Assembly: GCA_963580455.1 (NCBI GenBank) | Contig: OY756966.1 | Location: 19,781,001 to 19,845,000 of the forward strand | DNA: 64,000 nt | DNA from: Euonymus europaeus | Lineage: Eukaryota; Streptophyta; Magnoliopsida; Celastrales; Celastraceae | Reading direction: 5' to 3' | In this document: one piece after another, positions 11,850 through 24,567 of the stretch | Layout of the letters: the number at the start of each line of letters is the position of its first letter | Numbering within the stretch: position 1 is the stretch's first letter | Translations under genes and position numbers: made by a program | The notes under the pieces: generated by a model | What the model was told of the DNA's origin: nothing | Databases searched by the model: none | What the model saw: only the letters and a program-made list of their open reading frames with translations

Positions 11850-12548
11850 ATGCAAACTTTGTTTATACTTGGTATTGAGTGGCGGAATAAGAGTATGAAG
11901 AAGGGTTTGCTAAAGTGGGAGTATGTACCTCTGCATGAATCATCTTGTTATAACATACTTCCACAGGGTAGAACTGTAGAAGTAAGCATAGAAAGAGCGA
12001 ATCTCATGTGCATTATTATTTCAGGGAAGTACATTGACATGACTGATTTCATAGTGTGTCAATTATTTGACTGCTATAGGAAACATTCAGAATCTGTAGC
12101 TATCATTTCTTTTGGAGTGTTGATCAAGGCACAAATTTTGAGGGCTAGGGTTAAGTCTATGGTGGATCTCGACATGACCACCAAGTTCCTTAGGCCTATT
12201 GACCATTAGTGCATGGAAAAATCTTGGGCCAGTAGAAATATGAACCCTCCCTCAGCTTGAGATGAGGAGGATGCTGAGCTAGAAGAGAGCTCGTCTGCAA
12301 GTCAGGCTGATTACCAGCAGGTTTTGAGTATGATGCAGAATTTGCAGACCAATGTTGATAGCCTTCAGTGGACATTTGAGGGTTTTGAGCAGCAGCAGAT
12401 GGAGTAGTTTGCACAGATAGAGTAGAGGCAACATGAGATGCATTCCATGCTTCAGTTCTTAATGACGAGACATCCTAATTGGCCTCAGCAACCACCTTCT
12501 CAGTTTGCACCGCCACCACCAGAGTAGTAGATGCACAGTTTAGACTAG
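11850..12548 (+). pseudogene. Athila-type third ORF relic (putative plant transposon protein family)
   Basis: The open part (11850-12209, 119 residues) matches the character of the plant 'putative transposon protein' domain found downstream of pol in Athila elements, and resembles the fuller copy at 29453-30259. Reading on in the same frame gives a glutamine-rich coiled-coil-like tail and a proline-rich end (MTRHPNWPQPPPSQFAPPPP). It is broken by stops at 12207, 12255, 12405, 12423, 12525 and 12528. Nearly all sit where CAG or CGA would fit the local Q-rich pattern. The rest of the Athila element is not present on either side. Function of this ORF in the family is unknown. Confidence 0.55.
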
Positions 12549-13690
12549 GAGTATTTTTAAATATTTTCATATCTATTACTAGTCTAAAACTGAGCTAATG
12601 TACTACTATGAGGTGTTTCATTTCTGCTACTTTTATTCATCACTTTTAGGACTAATCTTTCTTCTGTTATTTGGATGGTTGAACTGTATAGCATATGCTG
12701 ATCTAGTTTGGATAATTTGGCAAACATAATTTTTTAAAATGTCTGTATTAACTTACTTATTTAATTTTTTATTGGTGAACATTAAATATTTGAATCCACA
12801 CCCAATAGCATACATGTTAGTCAATGCCTCATAGAGTCAGGTGAATGATGGGATCAATAAAAACTCACTGAGAGAATAGGCCCAATGAAATAGAGGCCTG
12901 AATTAAAGCGAACACGAGAATGAAGAGACATTGAAAGGAAGAGATATGTGCAGTCGGCAATAGAGAAGAATTTTTGGAGGAAGCTTGATGAAAGGGAGAC
13001 AAAGCATCCCAAGTTGGAGATGAAGAAGAGCTACGAGGGCGGTCAATGCTAAAAAAAAATCAATTGAATCATCTGATTCCTGTAATGGCAAAAATTGGCC
13101 TTTGATTTATTGATCAGTCAAAAGAATGTCAAGGCAACGGATCCCGACGAAGATTGGTACACTTCATAGCCTCAGTAAAAGGATGGGTCAATACTCGTCA
13201 AAGACGCGTTCGCCAAAATCTGTCTGCATGCCCAAGGCGATATGCTAGGCATCGTAGGATCATTTGCAGACTAGCTAAAGATCAAGACTTTTAATCGTCG
13301 CTCGCCTATGATGCACGGTATGAACGACCACGCCAAGTAAGATCGATCCTTCGATTCAGAACTTGACATATGCATAAACCCCTAGCAGCCATTATCACTC
13401 TCTTTTTCCCGCCTACCAATGGCTGGAGGCTAGGACCGCCAAGCTGCACCAAAATACCACCTCGTCAAAACCTTTGTATCAATAACGTATCTCTTGACAA
13501 TGATACTTCCTGGCAAGACCCCTCCACACTACCTTCCATTCTCCATTGTCATAAGGAATATCAAACTACTAAGAACCTGCGCCAGCCGATATCACGGCTT
13601 TACTACTTTGTTCTCGTACTGGCCTGACACCCAAGCCAGTCACCTGACCTCTGTACCATTGTCCTCAAAATTATGATAATGCCATCCGAC
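12549..13690. other. Repeat debris without recognisable genes
   Basis: No domain is seen on either strand. From about 13130 the base composition becomes more GC-rich. Together with the TATA box at 13699 it looks like the U3 part of a gypsy LTR whose left edge I cannot place. Confidence 0.35.
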
Positions 13691-13698
13691 GCCTAGAC

Positions 13699-13706
13699 TA
13701 TAAATA
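13699..13706 (+). promoter_or_regulatory. TATA box of a truncated LTR
   Basis: TATAAATA followed by CCCCTTCACTC and a purine-rich GAGTAGGGGAGAGG leader. This layout is common in Tat-type gypsy LTRs. About 95 bp downstream the sequence changes to another LTR-like start at 13804, so this LTR appears truncated there. Confidence 0.4.
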
Positions 13707-13803
13707 CCCCTTCACTCTCAAGAGTAGGGGAGAGGAAAAGCCCAATCTCCAAAAAGTATTTTCTTAGCAACCACCTGCAACTCCAGAACTTGAACCACCG
13801 TTG

Positions 13804-14300
13804 TAATGCCCCGACCCAATATCTATTATATATTGATCCTCCACAATATCACAAAAGATTTAATCTCATTTTTCCCAACTAGAATCCATAATTTTCTACC
13901 AAAAATTTGGCAGCATCTCCCTGTATATCGGAGAATGTCCACCTGAAACGCGCAGCACATATTCACAACTATATAAGGCCTCCAGCCATCAAATCACATG
14001 CATCCAAAATCCTAGACAGGGCCTCAGGCCATCTATAGCATGCATCCGCAATACATAATAAATATAGCAATCATACATGTATCAACATGTACTTCAAACT
14101 ATAAAGTTCACTTTTAGGTTCAGGAGTCCCATCAAAAGGCACCTTCCTAACCATATCATCCACACATCGACAAGGTGTTCACAAGACAAGGTGTTCACAA
14201 GGATAATAAACATACACAGCCATCGATCTGTAGAATCAGGTATCTAGAATTCCTCGATTTGTAATGAAGACATCGTAAGTAGTAACTTGAGACGAAGTGC
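13804..14300 (-). mobile_element. Probable gypsy LTR fragment
   Basis: It begins TGTAATGCCCCGACCC, similar to the TGTAACATCCCGAACC start of the LTR at 876. It contains TTTGGCAGCATCTCCCTGTA, a phrase I associate with chromovirus-type LTRs read in this direction. No PBS, PPT or far end was found, so element type and orientation are tentative. Confidence 0.3.
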
Positions 14301-16268
14301 CCAAAATTGGAGAAGATCACATAAGAGAACTAAAAGTACCAGAATTTGTCATTACATTGAATGATTTCAGATGGAGACATCTAACTCTGTGATCAAAAGT
14401 GAGACACATTCCAAGTTTGGCTACAAACAATAATGAAACTCATGTGTAGAGTGAGTAATGAAGGAAGTGAAAGCATTTAATGGCTCCTATAAAATAGAAG
14501 GAACGTAGTCAATGGGTTCAGGCTTAGGAGTAATTATTTCCATGTAGAAGGCATACCAAGCATCAATTTTGGGGGTTCTGTGCCTAACTTGAAGAAGAAA
14601 ATAATTAAATTATGAATTTTTCTAGAGTTTGCAAGGTGAAAGCTTGTTGTGCTACTTTTTTCTTTTGCTATTGAGTTGGACTTGGTGCTTATTCTTTGGT
14701 GCTATCGTTGCTTAGTAGACAACTTTCAAGGATTTTTGGTTGTATTTAAAGTATTCTCTATTAAATAGGTCCACATATGGGAAATTGTGGGTCGCTCTTG
14801 AGCTCTTTGTGAGTAAAGGTGATCAAGTTTGAATTTTGCTTGTTTTTTCCCTACTGCCCAAATGGGTTTTTACACTCAACCAGTTTCTTAGTTCTTAACT
14901 TTAGCAATGGTGGTCGAGCTTGTTTAGGTGATTCTGATTTTGCTGATTGTCTTTGCTATTTGTTCTGTTGGTTGGAGAATATGAAGTTTGGTTCCAAATT
15001 GTTTTTGATTCATGGCCATGTGATGAGGGAGAAGTACACAAGCACCAAAGAATCCTTTGAGAGATAAAAATAAGTTTAAATGAGACCAACTTTCAAATCC
15101 CTTAAATGGGTAAAATTGAATCAAGAGAAGTAAAAATGAGTTATGGCACATGCGATTGAAGAGTTGGGGATTCTTAATCATACTATGATAGATATGACTC
15201 GAGTTAGCTTGAAAATTTGGTGCCACAATGTTGAAACGTGCCATATATAAACATGTAGCCAAATGGTAGAATTATCGGAATGCAGTCCAATGGTAGATTT
15301 ACATGGGTGCATTCTTTGACTATGTTGAAACTGTCCAGCAAGTGGAAAATTATCTGAAACGAATATGGCAGGAAATGCTAGGGAGGACAATTTCACCCGC
15401 GGGCATGATACCCCACAGGTACCGCCTCAATCAGGGCGAGTTCGGGGATTTTCAAAATCCTCGAGCTAGGTATAGGGTGGGGATGGTATTCCCAACTCGA
15501 TGGGGTTCGAAGTCGTGGATTCCCCAAACCTAAACAGCGAGGATGGGAGTCGGATGGGGTTCAAAGATGGGATGTCGTACCCGCCCCGTCCCGTTGCCAT
15601 CTAAAACTCCACATGCTACCATGCATTCAATCTTGACATTTTTGGATATCAATCAGCAGACACTGTTGACGACCATAATCTCTCCCTAATTAGTTCTATG
15701 GAGTTCTTCATTTACATTATTAATTGATGGTGGATTTTAGCTGATCCTTGATTGGTGCTATGTGTCCCAAAGTAGGTACAATCTTCAATCCCTTTTCTAA
15801 TAATATGGGACACTATCTATGTCATTTAGCAAGTTGTTTGGTAATCAACATTCAAAATTGGCGTCTATTACATAAATTTTATACATCCATTAAAAAAACA
15901 AGAGGATATATTATAGTTTGTATAAATTAATTAACAAAGCCGAGGGAAGGTTCTATTGTGGGAAGGATTCGCCATGATATCCCTAACCAACTTTGACATC
16001 TTACCCTTCATATCCCTACAAACCTTCTCCAACTCTCCATTTCATTCTCTATATGTTTAATTCCACATCTTCAATGATCATCATCTCAATCGACAAGCTT
16101 TTCCAGTCATCATGTATATCTTTATGCATTATAACCACTTATGAATAAGTACTCTTTCTTGCACTCTCATAGTTAAACTCTTGTTCTTCAAGTTTGAGGT
16201 TTTGTGACTCAAGTGCTTTTATGGAAACATTTGGAGGAATTCTGGGATTTTGTTTGCACCATAATTTT
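14301..16268. other. Intergenic DNA, no supported gene
   Basis: Short ORFs on both strands have no domain signature. The one feature that stands out is 15395-15600, a GC-rich island with repeated GGGG/CCCC motifs (for example CCCGCCCCGTCCCGTTGCC) in otherwise AT-rich DNA. It is probably a piece of another dispersed repeat. The MULE begins at about 16269. Confidence 0.4.
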
Positions 16269-16410
16269 GGGTTTATTACCAAGGAGTCACTTACAATGAG
16301 ATGTTTTCCCATTAAGTCACACAAAGTTTTTTGTTAGTCACATTTTTGACAGTTTTCGATGCAGGCTGAGTAAGTTTTTTTTGAAAATGACAACAATGCC
16401 CTTATTTGTG
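16269..16410 (+). repeat. MULE left terminal inverted repeat (diverged)
   Basis: Pairs with 55589-55480 on the opposite strand. Shared blocks are TTACCA, TCACACA and ATGACAA-AATGCCCT. The repeat is imperfect, so its inner limit is approximate. Confidence 0.5.
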
Positions 16411-16604
16411 CGTTTGAATCAGGTCAAAGGCATTAGTTGGTCATCAAACACCTCCAAATCCGTCGAATTTTTTTCTCTCAGTGTGGTGTTTCTTTTTCAT
16501 CTGTCGTAGCTCCAATCGAACAAAGCTGTCTCATTTTCAACCATTATTCCAACGTTAGTTTAGACGAAGCTTTGGTGGGTTGGACGGCGTGACCTCATGT
16601 AGGT

Positions 16605-18483
16605 ATGAGTTGTAGTATATTTTTAATGTGCAAGTATAAATATGATGTTGTGCTTGTACCGGTCAATGTTGATTATGGTTTCGATGCGTTAATGAGGAAG
16701 TTTTCTAGGAGTTTTAATTTGTTAGAATCTGATAAGGTTTCATTGACATGTGCTCTATCGGGGTACGATAGATGCATTGTTAAGAGCCAATATGATTTTG
16801 ATACTATGGTTGCGTTGGCGTACGGGTTGGGTTTCAAGTTTGTTTGACATTGTTGTGTCTTGTGCTGGTATCGTTGGTTCCGTAGGTGCATTGTTAGGAC
16901 GTTTGATACTGTTATTTTAGATGATATTGTCAATCTTGATACTGTTCCTGAGAATGATACTATTGGTGACTACAATGATGTTGTGCATACTTCGTCATCG
17001 GACAGTAGCAGAAGCCTCATTTCTTCTCAATGGCATGGAGAAATTAGTCATGTCGAACAGGTTTTTTATAAAGGTATTGTTGAGTTTAGGGGTGCTTTAT
17101 GCCGATATTCTATTGAGAAAGGGTTTAGGTTTAATTATGTTAGTAACAATGATCGACAAGTTGAGGCAAAATGCTCGAACAAGTTTTCACATAGGTGTAA
17201 GTGGTATGTTTGTGTGATAGTATCAAAGATTGATGGATACTGTAGGATACAAAAATTGGTGGATCACCATGGTTGTTCCTTTTTCATAAATAAGGAGAAC
17301 AACAAGAGGTTGACTGCGAAAGGTTTTCTTATTTAATTGTTGATATGTTGAGGGAGAAGCCGTCTTGGGGGCTAGGGACATTATGTCCCACTTTTTATTG
17401 TGTTATGGGTACACCATTACCTATCGGAAGGAGTGGGTGGCTCTAGAGAAGGCTAAGGGAGAGATTTTTAGGGATGTTTCAGATTCATTCAAACAGTTGT
17501 GATGGTATGTTAGAGCTACCCAACTTGTCACTATGATCTTCATTGCCACTGACTCTGTCATTCTTGTTATCATCGTTGCTAGGTCAGATGAAAGAACTTG
17601 AGGGATAGATTTAGTGGATGTGGATTTTCCAATAGTCATAAGGGAGCGGATGGTTTGGTTGCTAAGGGAGTGTTCACATACTCCTAACATTGCAAAGTTT
17701 AATGCGACTACAAATGTTGAGAACAAAGGGTGGGGTTGTAGTTGAAATATTTTTAGAGGACCTGTCATTTAAGAATTAGGCGATTGCTTAGAGTATGGGA
17801 TGTCGCTATGGTGAGATGTCGTCCAATGTGGTTGCCAATAACGCAGTTGGTTGATAGATTGAGGATGAAGTTAATGAATATGTTCGACAGTAGGAGAACT
17901 GAAGCTGGTAAGTTTTGATACTATTCATGTATAGTTTGATACTGCCCATCCATATTTTGATACTGACTATATATACTATGATACTGTCCAGGTGATTGCT
18001 ATGCGAATATTTATCCTAAAATGTTAAAGAAGTTGAAAGATTATGGAGAATGTGCAGGTAAATGGGGCATGAGAAGATCGTTTGAGAATGTTTATGAATT
18101 GTATTTAGATCCATCTGTACGTGTTGACATCGGGCGACTTATATGTTCTTGTTCATTATGGAAAATTAAAGGTTTCCCTTATGTGCAAGTCGTTGCTGCG
18201 ATTATTAAAGGTGAGAATCCATGTTGATGCTTTTCGGAGATCATATGCAGAGCCAATTAATCCTATTCCGACATCCTTGAAGGAGGAGTTTGAGAGGTCG
18301 GATGACATGGATATATTTCTGCCACAGATGAATAGGGTTACTGGAAGGCCTAAAAATAGACGAATTAGATCTAGAGGAGAGAGGGTCAGGATGATTCGAT
18401 GTGGTAGGTGTGGGAAACTTGGTCACCATAATAGGAATTCGTGCGAGGAACCAATAGGGCGATTCCATATTTTGTTTTTATAA
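16605..18483 (+). pseudogene. MuDR-type MULE transposase, catalytic core deleted
   Basis: Three parts are visible. (1) 16605-17336, two frames: an N-terminal region and the MuDR DNA-binding domain, with CRYSIEKGFRFNYVSNNDRQ and a VDHHGC ending. (2) 17400-17510: remains of the segment before the catalytic core (EKAKGEIFRDVSDSFKQL). (3) 17760-18483: the C-terminal part, with LPITQLVDRLRMKLMNMF, a SWIM zinc finger (CSCSLWKIKGFPYVQVVAA, whose usual C-terminal CXH is changed) and a zinc knuckle (CGRCGKLGHHNRNSC). The DDE catalytic segment is absent; in its place at 17534-17582 is a stretch copied from the element's own Ulp1 gene. Many stops. Non-functional. Confidence 0.8.
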
Positions 18484-18611
18484 TATGTTTGTGTTTTAAT
18501 ATATATATATATATATGATGATACTAACAATTTGCATTATTTATTTGGTCATAATTGATTCTGTGTGCTTGTTTCTAATTTTTTTTTGTCATATTAGGAG
18601 AATATGAAGTT

Positions 18612-19065
18612 AGTGCAATCAATATCGAATTTATAGCATCAATCATATCAAAAGTATCATCACTATTTTGTCAAAGGTATATACTGCATGGTCATTAGGT
18701 ACTGTTACATTTTTTATACTGTTTTTTGGTTGGAAGTAGCGAGTTCATTATGATGTATTAATGGATACACAGTTTCAAAATAGCGCAATCAGTATCAAAT
18801 AATAGTATCGATAGTATCAATAGTATCATAAATATTTCCTCAAACAACTATACTGCATGGTCATTAGGTATTGTCACCTTTTTTTATACTGTTTATTGGA
18901 TGAAAGTAGTGAATTGATTATGAAGTATTAATGGATACACAGTTTCAAAATAGTTAGGTCAGTATCAAAATTAATAGTATCAATAATATCAAGAGTATCA
19001 TAACTATTTCCTCAAAGAACTATACTGCATGGTCATTAGGTACTGTCACCTTTTTTGATATTGTT
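18612..19065. repeat. About 170-bp tandem repeat, 2.6 copies, in the MULE
   Basis: The anchor ATACTGCATGGTCATTAGGT occurs at 18681, 18850 and 19022, giving a period of 169-172 bp. Each unit also carries AGTATCAA clusters and AATGGATACACAGTTTCAAA. It lies between the 3' end of the transposase (plus) and the 3' end of the Ulp1 gene (minus). Confidence 0.85.
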
Positions 19066-19145
19066 TTTTGATATTCATCCAGATTGCAAGTGTCAGTGCG
19101 GCCATATTTAATTACACCTGAAACTAAGATAATAGTATGCTAAAT

Positions 19146-21066
19146 TCATGTAGATTTCAAGTTTTCACTATCACTGGAGTAATCATGAATGAATTTAGCC
19201 ACCATTTCTGCCTTGAAGATCCTCATTTCGTTAGAGGATAATGACTCCTCAACTGCTTCATGAGTCGCCAGTCTTGTCATGATATGGCATACGTGATATC
19301 CGCAATCAACCATATTCACGAAATCAATGAAAAGCATGTGTCAAGTTATATTAAAAAAAATAAACCTTACCCATAGTATTTGAAGGACTTACGATGCAAA
19401 TTCTTGTTGTGGGCAATTTTTGACTGACATCAACTCGAAATTCAATCTTTCTTGGCTTAGTTCTTCGAATAGGATGAAGCTTGGTTGATTTTCCTTTTGT
19501 GACTTTGCCCATTCGTATCGAATGCTCTCGACATACTCTATCTGTAAATTACAATTTTTTTTCTTCTGTTAACGTAGTATCAAAGTAATGCATCATTCAT
19601 TTTTTATCATAAAATGTTTGCTTACCACCAATTTCTCATCATCCAGATAGCCATTCCTGTGTGAATATCTTGCTAGCAGGTTACTGTAGTGGTACCACTT
19701 GTTGTCGGCATAATCAAACACAAGTAATGTCCAGTGGTTGCATGGCATATGCGGTTGCAAGACCTCCATTTGAGTTCATAGGAAATATATGATAACGTGG
19801 GACAAAGTTGTCCCTCCCAAACCATTTGAGGACAACATCGCCAATTTGTTGTTTTTGGACTTCTCGTAACGAGGATTTGTGATGTATTGATGTGGAATAT
19901 AGATAATTAGTTAGTCATTATGATGAAGGTTTCTCCCGATGATGGCGTCATTTTTTCTCGTTCTTGTCGCAAAATCAGAGAGTATGCATCAATAACCTAT
20001 GGAAGCGTAAAAAATATTGTATGTTGTAAGATAACAGTATCAGCAATTAGGAGCTACATAGTATGTTGTGAGTATCAACTTCGCAGACAGTATCAACTGC
20101 ATATAAGAATCTTATAGTATCAAAATATCATACAGTATCAACCCATAACTTAGTACCTAACAACTTCTTCGCGGTACGCCACGATGCATGGATTTTTTTA
20201 ACATCCTTTTCGGCTTTTGGGGAGATACAGATGCAAGGTCATCCAAATCAAGTATTTCTTTCAATTTGCTAGTTGCCCGATTCTTGAGATGGGCACTACG
20301 TAACGATTATGAGAATGCGGGGTCTAACTTCCTTTTCCTATCAATCTTTCCTTTCAATCTCTTGATCATTGATGGAGAATCTCTATGATCCCGTTCAAGT
20401 AAATCATCAAACGTCAACTCGTGAAATATAATATCAGTATTGTTGACAACCTGATAGTATCATTAAAGATTAGTATGACAATATCAGATATGGTTGGTAA
20501 ACAGTATCAACATGTCAGGGCATTATCATAGGCACTAAACAACTTACTTTTACAACCTCTTCTGGCACTGGGTTGATAGGCAATGCTGCTATTATGTGGG
20601 TGCCCTCTATTCCTATCGTATGATTATCTTTTATTTCCTTGGATACAGTATCTTCCTCTCTCTCTTATATGTCCCTTGGCACAGTATCATGAAAGATTAG
20701 TACGATAATATCACATATGGTTGACAAACAGTCCCAACATGTCATAAGCATTATCATAACTGCTAAACAACTTACTTTTGTTTAGAGAATATTCTTCTTC
20801 CTGTCCTATGTCCTCCGTAACATAATGATTTTCTTAATGGAATATTGGCCCATCATCTAGGTTGTTAAGGTCAACTCCGTCACTGCTTTCAAGGGTACTG
20901 TTACTGATATTTTGACTGTCATTGTGATCTTCATTGCCACTGACTCTGTCGTTCTCATTATCATCGGCACTAGTATCGATGTCTTGATCATTAGGATCAA
21001 CTCCTTTTTTACATTTATCCCATGTAGCCTATTCATATGAGTAGCATCTTGAACAAGCAATATCAT
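19146..21066 (-). pseudogene. MULE-borne Ulp1-like cysteine protease, C-terminal part
   Basis: Read on the minus strand. 19760-19630 encodes MPCNHWTLLVFDYADNKWYH, which carries the HW catalytic histidine block of C48/Ulp1 proteases. 19337-19146 encodes VDCGYHVCHIM, the catalytic DCG cysteine block, and a typical C-terminal tail (IFKAEMVAKFIHDYSSD). Upstream, 21066-20857 is an acidic low-complexity linker. Introns or frameshifts separate the blocks. Ulp1 enzymes process and remove SUMO; KI MULEs carry such genes, whose role in the element is not known. The N-terminal half of the same gene lies beyond the insertions, at 53230-54017. Broken, with no continuous frame. Confidence 0.7.
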
Positions 21067-21287
21067 ACGTATCGAAGAATACCAGCAATGAATAATTTAA
21101 TTTAAATTCATAAGTCAATTATTACTGTCACTTTGAGAAGGTCGTCAACACTAACTAGATTAATTAATCGCGAAAATTCTCTCAAATCACATCTTGCACA
21201 TCCAATAATCGATTTGTCTCTTGACGTGGGTTTGTAAACATCAAATTTCTCGAGGAACCAACACTGCACACAAAGACAAATGATATT
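21067..21287. other. MULE sequence up to the Tat insertion point
   Basis: The internal MULE sequence ends at ATGATATT just before the Tat LTR. ATATT at 21283-21287 is a candidate target duplication (see 53183-53187). Confidence 0.45.
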
Positions 21288-21825
21288 TGATGACGTCTGA
21301 AACTTGCTTGGTAGATGACGTATTAGATATGGTCAAACTAGGTCTTCTCAGTTGACAATGCATCTTCGGTATGTGAGCTTCCTGCTAAGACAAACAGAGA
21401 TGAGCTAAAAGACCAAGCCAGAGATTGTTGTTCTCTAGCGATGGCGCTTCAACGCTCAAGTCAGATGAGAAACAATTAACCTTTGGAATCCGTGAGTCGG
21501 GTCTCCAAAAGTTGTGAAGTATGTAGTGAGTCAAAACATTAAGTCCATACCCTGTGGGGAGATGTACCCTTTTATAATAAAATAGATCTCCTTGTGCTAG
21601 TAGAATTGTCATTGTAATAGAGTTCTTGTGGCATTAGGAAACAACGTAAGAAGAGAGAATCCTTATATGAAAAGGATCTCATTTCCTCTGAGACCAGAAT
21701 GCCGAGAATAAAGTTCCCGAGGGTTTTGGTCGTATCCGAGTAACAACCAGCAAATAGGTGAGTTCTTTTTGGGGTTGGTGTGCCACGTGTGAAACCGTGG
21801 TTCGTGGTATTTTTTGGTGTTATCA
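21288..21825 (-). repeat. Tat element 3' LTR
   Basis: Matches 52294-52830 along its whole length with many scattered substitutions and small indels. It is intact at both termini. The Athila element inserted 3 bp beyond its right end. Confidence 0.85.
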
Positions 21826-21828
21826 TAT

Positions 21829-22989
21829 TGTTAGGTGTTGAAAAGCACCTAATTAATGGTGTTAAAAGAGTTAATTTTTGACAGGTATTGGTATAGATTC
21901 TACCTCTTCTGGGTGTTTGTGTGAACAGGTACTGAAGTGGAACAAAAGAGCTGGAATTGAGCTGAACCCGATTCTTGCACCCTAGGCGCGGCCGCAGGAC
22001 GCGGATTTATTTCTTTACGAAAGTTAAGCTGACGTGGCGAGGGTTCATTGGATCAGAGGGTTGGTACTTAAAGAAGAAACCCTATGAATTAAAAGAGGAG
22101 ACACAGCCAGAGAGAGAGACGGCAGAATACAAAGAAGGAGAATCAAAGGCAAGAAGAAGAGGAGAATCAAGAGCACACATTGGAGCATCAATTCTTTTCT
22201 TCCCTTACTGAAATTGAACAATGTTTATTATGATGTTGGAATTTAATATTATTGTTATGCGTAGCTAAATTATTTTCTAGCTAGGTTTGGTAAGTCTTAT
22301 GCCAAAACCTTGTTCGCAGATTTAATTGACAAGCAGACTAAATTTAATTTATTGTTCTCTGGATTTCAAGTTGATTGCCTATGATTATGCATGCCTGATC
22401 AACATCTTAATTGTAGGTATTGTTAGTTAAACATATTCGACTGACCATGACCCGGTGTTTGACGAAGTAACAAGAATTTGCATAAGATCCAGGTTTTGGG
22501 AACAATAGACATAATCGTTTGGGTGATAATAACCTAGATTGTGCGTTTGTCGATTTCCTAGTGCGTATGCTTATTTTAGGATGTTCTTAGGAGAGACCAA
22601 ACCAAGACTCCTCTAATAAGAAAAGATCTTGCAACTGGACCAAAGTCAGGATCGTTGTTTAGGGAAATCTAGTTGACTGTAGCTGGACCAAGGCCTTTTG
22701 ACTGACAACGTTAAATCCTTAAATTGTGTGCTTGCATATTAATCTGTGTTCATGAGGGGAGGTATTCGACAAGCCAGATCAAAGCTAGATTTATTTCTCT
22801 TGAATTAAAATTTGATATTAATTTCGTATTTGTTCTTTATATCACGTGATTTGATAGCTAGTAGTTAATACAGTCCTTGTGATTCGATCCCATTCACTAA
22901 TTACTGTCATCGACACGTACTCTTGCGTTTGGGTAAACCAGTTGGTATTATTAATTGCGAATTTAATTTGTGATTAAAAATAGCGATCA
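21829..22989 (+). repeat. Athila 5' LTR
   Basis: Canonical TG...CA ends. It contains a GC-rich block with a GCGGCCGC octamer near 21987, followed by an AG-rich transcribed-looking region (22085-22170). Confidence 0.95.
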
Positions 22990-22994
22990 AGTTT

Positions 22995-23012
22995 TGGCGC
23001 CGTTGCCGGGGA
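22995..23012 (+). other. Athila primer binding site (tRNA-Asp type)
   Basis: TGGCGCCGTTGCCGGGGA, five bases after the LTR end. This PBS is diagnostic of the Athila/Tat branch. Confidence 0.9.
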
Positions 23013-23139
23013 CTGTTAAGTCATTACTAGTTGCGTTAAGATAGTAATATTTTTATATTTAGTATTTCTTGTTATTGTGCTATTTCTTACTTCGGATTAA
23101 TTCTTTCGCAGGTATTGGAATATTTTTTTTGTGCGTTGC

Positions 23140-24567
23140 ATGGTTAATACTCGGTCTCGACAAGTGCCGTTGGAGCAGTTTGATCAAGAAATTGAGAGGA
23201 CTGTAAGAGGCCTGCGACAAAGGAATATGGGAGATAATAATCGACAAATTCAAGAGATTGAAGGGGTAGAAATTCCTGCTGCCCGAGTTCCAATGATGAA
23301 CCGTTACATTCCACAAAACATAGCCCAACCATCTTGCATCACATACCAACCTACAGGGGCGGCTAATTTCAGTTTGTCACCTCAATTGCTCAATTCAGTG
23401 CCGCACTATGAGGGTAGATTTGAAGAGGATCCACATCAACATCTGAAGGATTTTACTGACTTGTGTCGTACACAACACATGACGGGGATAACTGCTGATA
23501 ATCTCAAGTTGGTACTCTTTCCTTTCACTCTTAGAGGTGGAGCAAAGATGTGGTACAACGCTATAGAGTCAGGATCCATTGGTACTTGGGAGCAGATGGC
23601 GACAAAATTTTTAAGGGAATTTTTTCCGGCCCATCGGACTAAACAACTTGTTCGTGACATCCAGAATTTCTAGCAGAAGGATGGGGATTTATTTTATGAG
23701 GCATGGAAAGATTTCAAAAATCGATTGGCTAAATGTCCCACTCACAATTTGCACAAGGACGATGTTGTTCTTCATTTTTATGAGGGATTAAATGAGGTAA
23801 ATCGAATGAAAGTGGACTCAGCATGTAATGGTGTTTTGATGCGTAAGAGTAGTGAGGAAGCAATGGAATTATTTGAGGACTTGAGTGAGGATTCCCAGCA
23901 ATTTTCTACAAGAGGAAGAAATTCATCAAAAAGGCAGGGAATGTATGAAGTAAGTGCTGATACAAAGACTCAAGCGGAAATGGGAAATTTGAACCGAAAG
24001 TTAGATGCACTTGTAGAAGCTATGAAAGGATTTAATGTCAAGGTGCCAGCCCCGCCACAACCTGCTAGTCTTTGCGCTGTTTGTTCACAACAGGACCATG
24101 TGACTGAGGCTTGTCCATTGACATCCATGTCGGAACAGGAGCAAATTAATTTCATGGGACAGGGCAACTTTAACAATAGGAATCAAGCATACCCATGGCG
24201 AAGTCATCGGAATTTTTCATGGCGAGGTGAGCAGAATGTAGCGAATCCAGCAGCACCAGTTCAACCACAAGCCAAGAAACCTAATTTGGAGACTACGATG
24301 TTGCAATTTATGCAACAAACAACTCAAGCCATTCAAAAGTTGGAAACTCAAGTTGGACAAATGGCTAAGGAGATGAGTGAGAGGAAAAAGGGAGAGTTAC
24401 CATCACAGCCCATGAGTAACCCAGCTGGGCAACAACAATTACAAGCTGTTACAACTCTCAGAAGCGGAAAACAATTGGAGAAAATAGGCAGAAGTCATCA
24501 GACCCAAATCAAAGAGGTATTGCCGACAGGGTGCAGGAAGGGTGCAAATCTGCACCAGATAGAGTGA
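23140..24567 (+). pseudogene. gag: Athila gag (one internal stop, then frame change)
   Basis: Encodes the structural Gag protein that packages element RNA. The ATG at 23140 gives MVNTRSR, a common start for plant gypsy Gag. The capsid-like retrotrans_gag domain lies around residues 85-200 (HLKDFTDLCRTQ, GGAKMWYNAI, TKFLREFFPAHRT). A TAG at 23671-23673 interrupts it, after which the same frame continues (DLFYEAWKDFKNRL) to 24567. A variant zinc knuckle, CAVCSQQDHVTEAC, lies near 24073-24114, followed by a Q/N-rich region with a coiled-coil-like stretch. The last ~45 nt lie in a 51-bp tandem duplication, where the reading frame also departs from pol. Confidence 0.9.

Noticed and set aside
16139..16324. 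61-residue minus ORF as a gene beside the MULE
   Set aside because: It crosses the MULE left end and has no domain.
16269..16330. A 9-bp MULE target duplication (ACCATAATT left, ACCACTAAT right)
   Set aside because: The two 9-mers differ at several positions and the terminal repeat edges are uncertain, so it is not claimed.
23131..23139. Athila gag start at GTG 23131
   Set aside because: The ATG nine bases later gives the usual MVNTRSR start; GTG initiation is not expected in a plant element.
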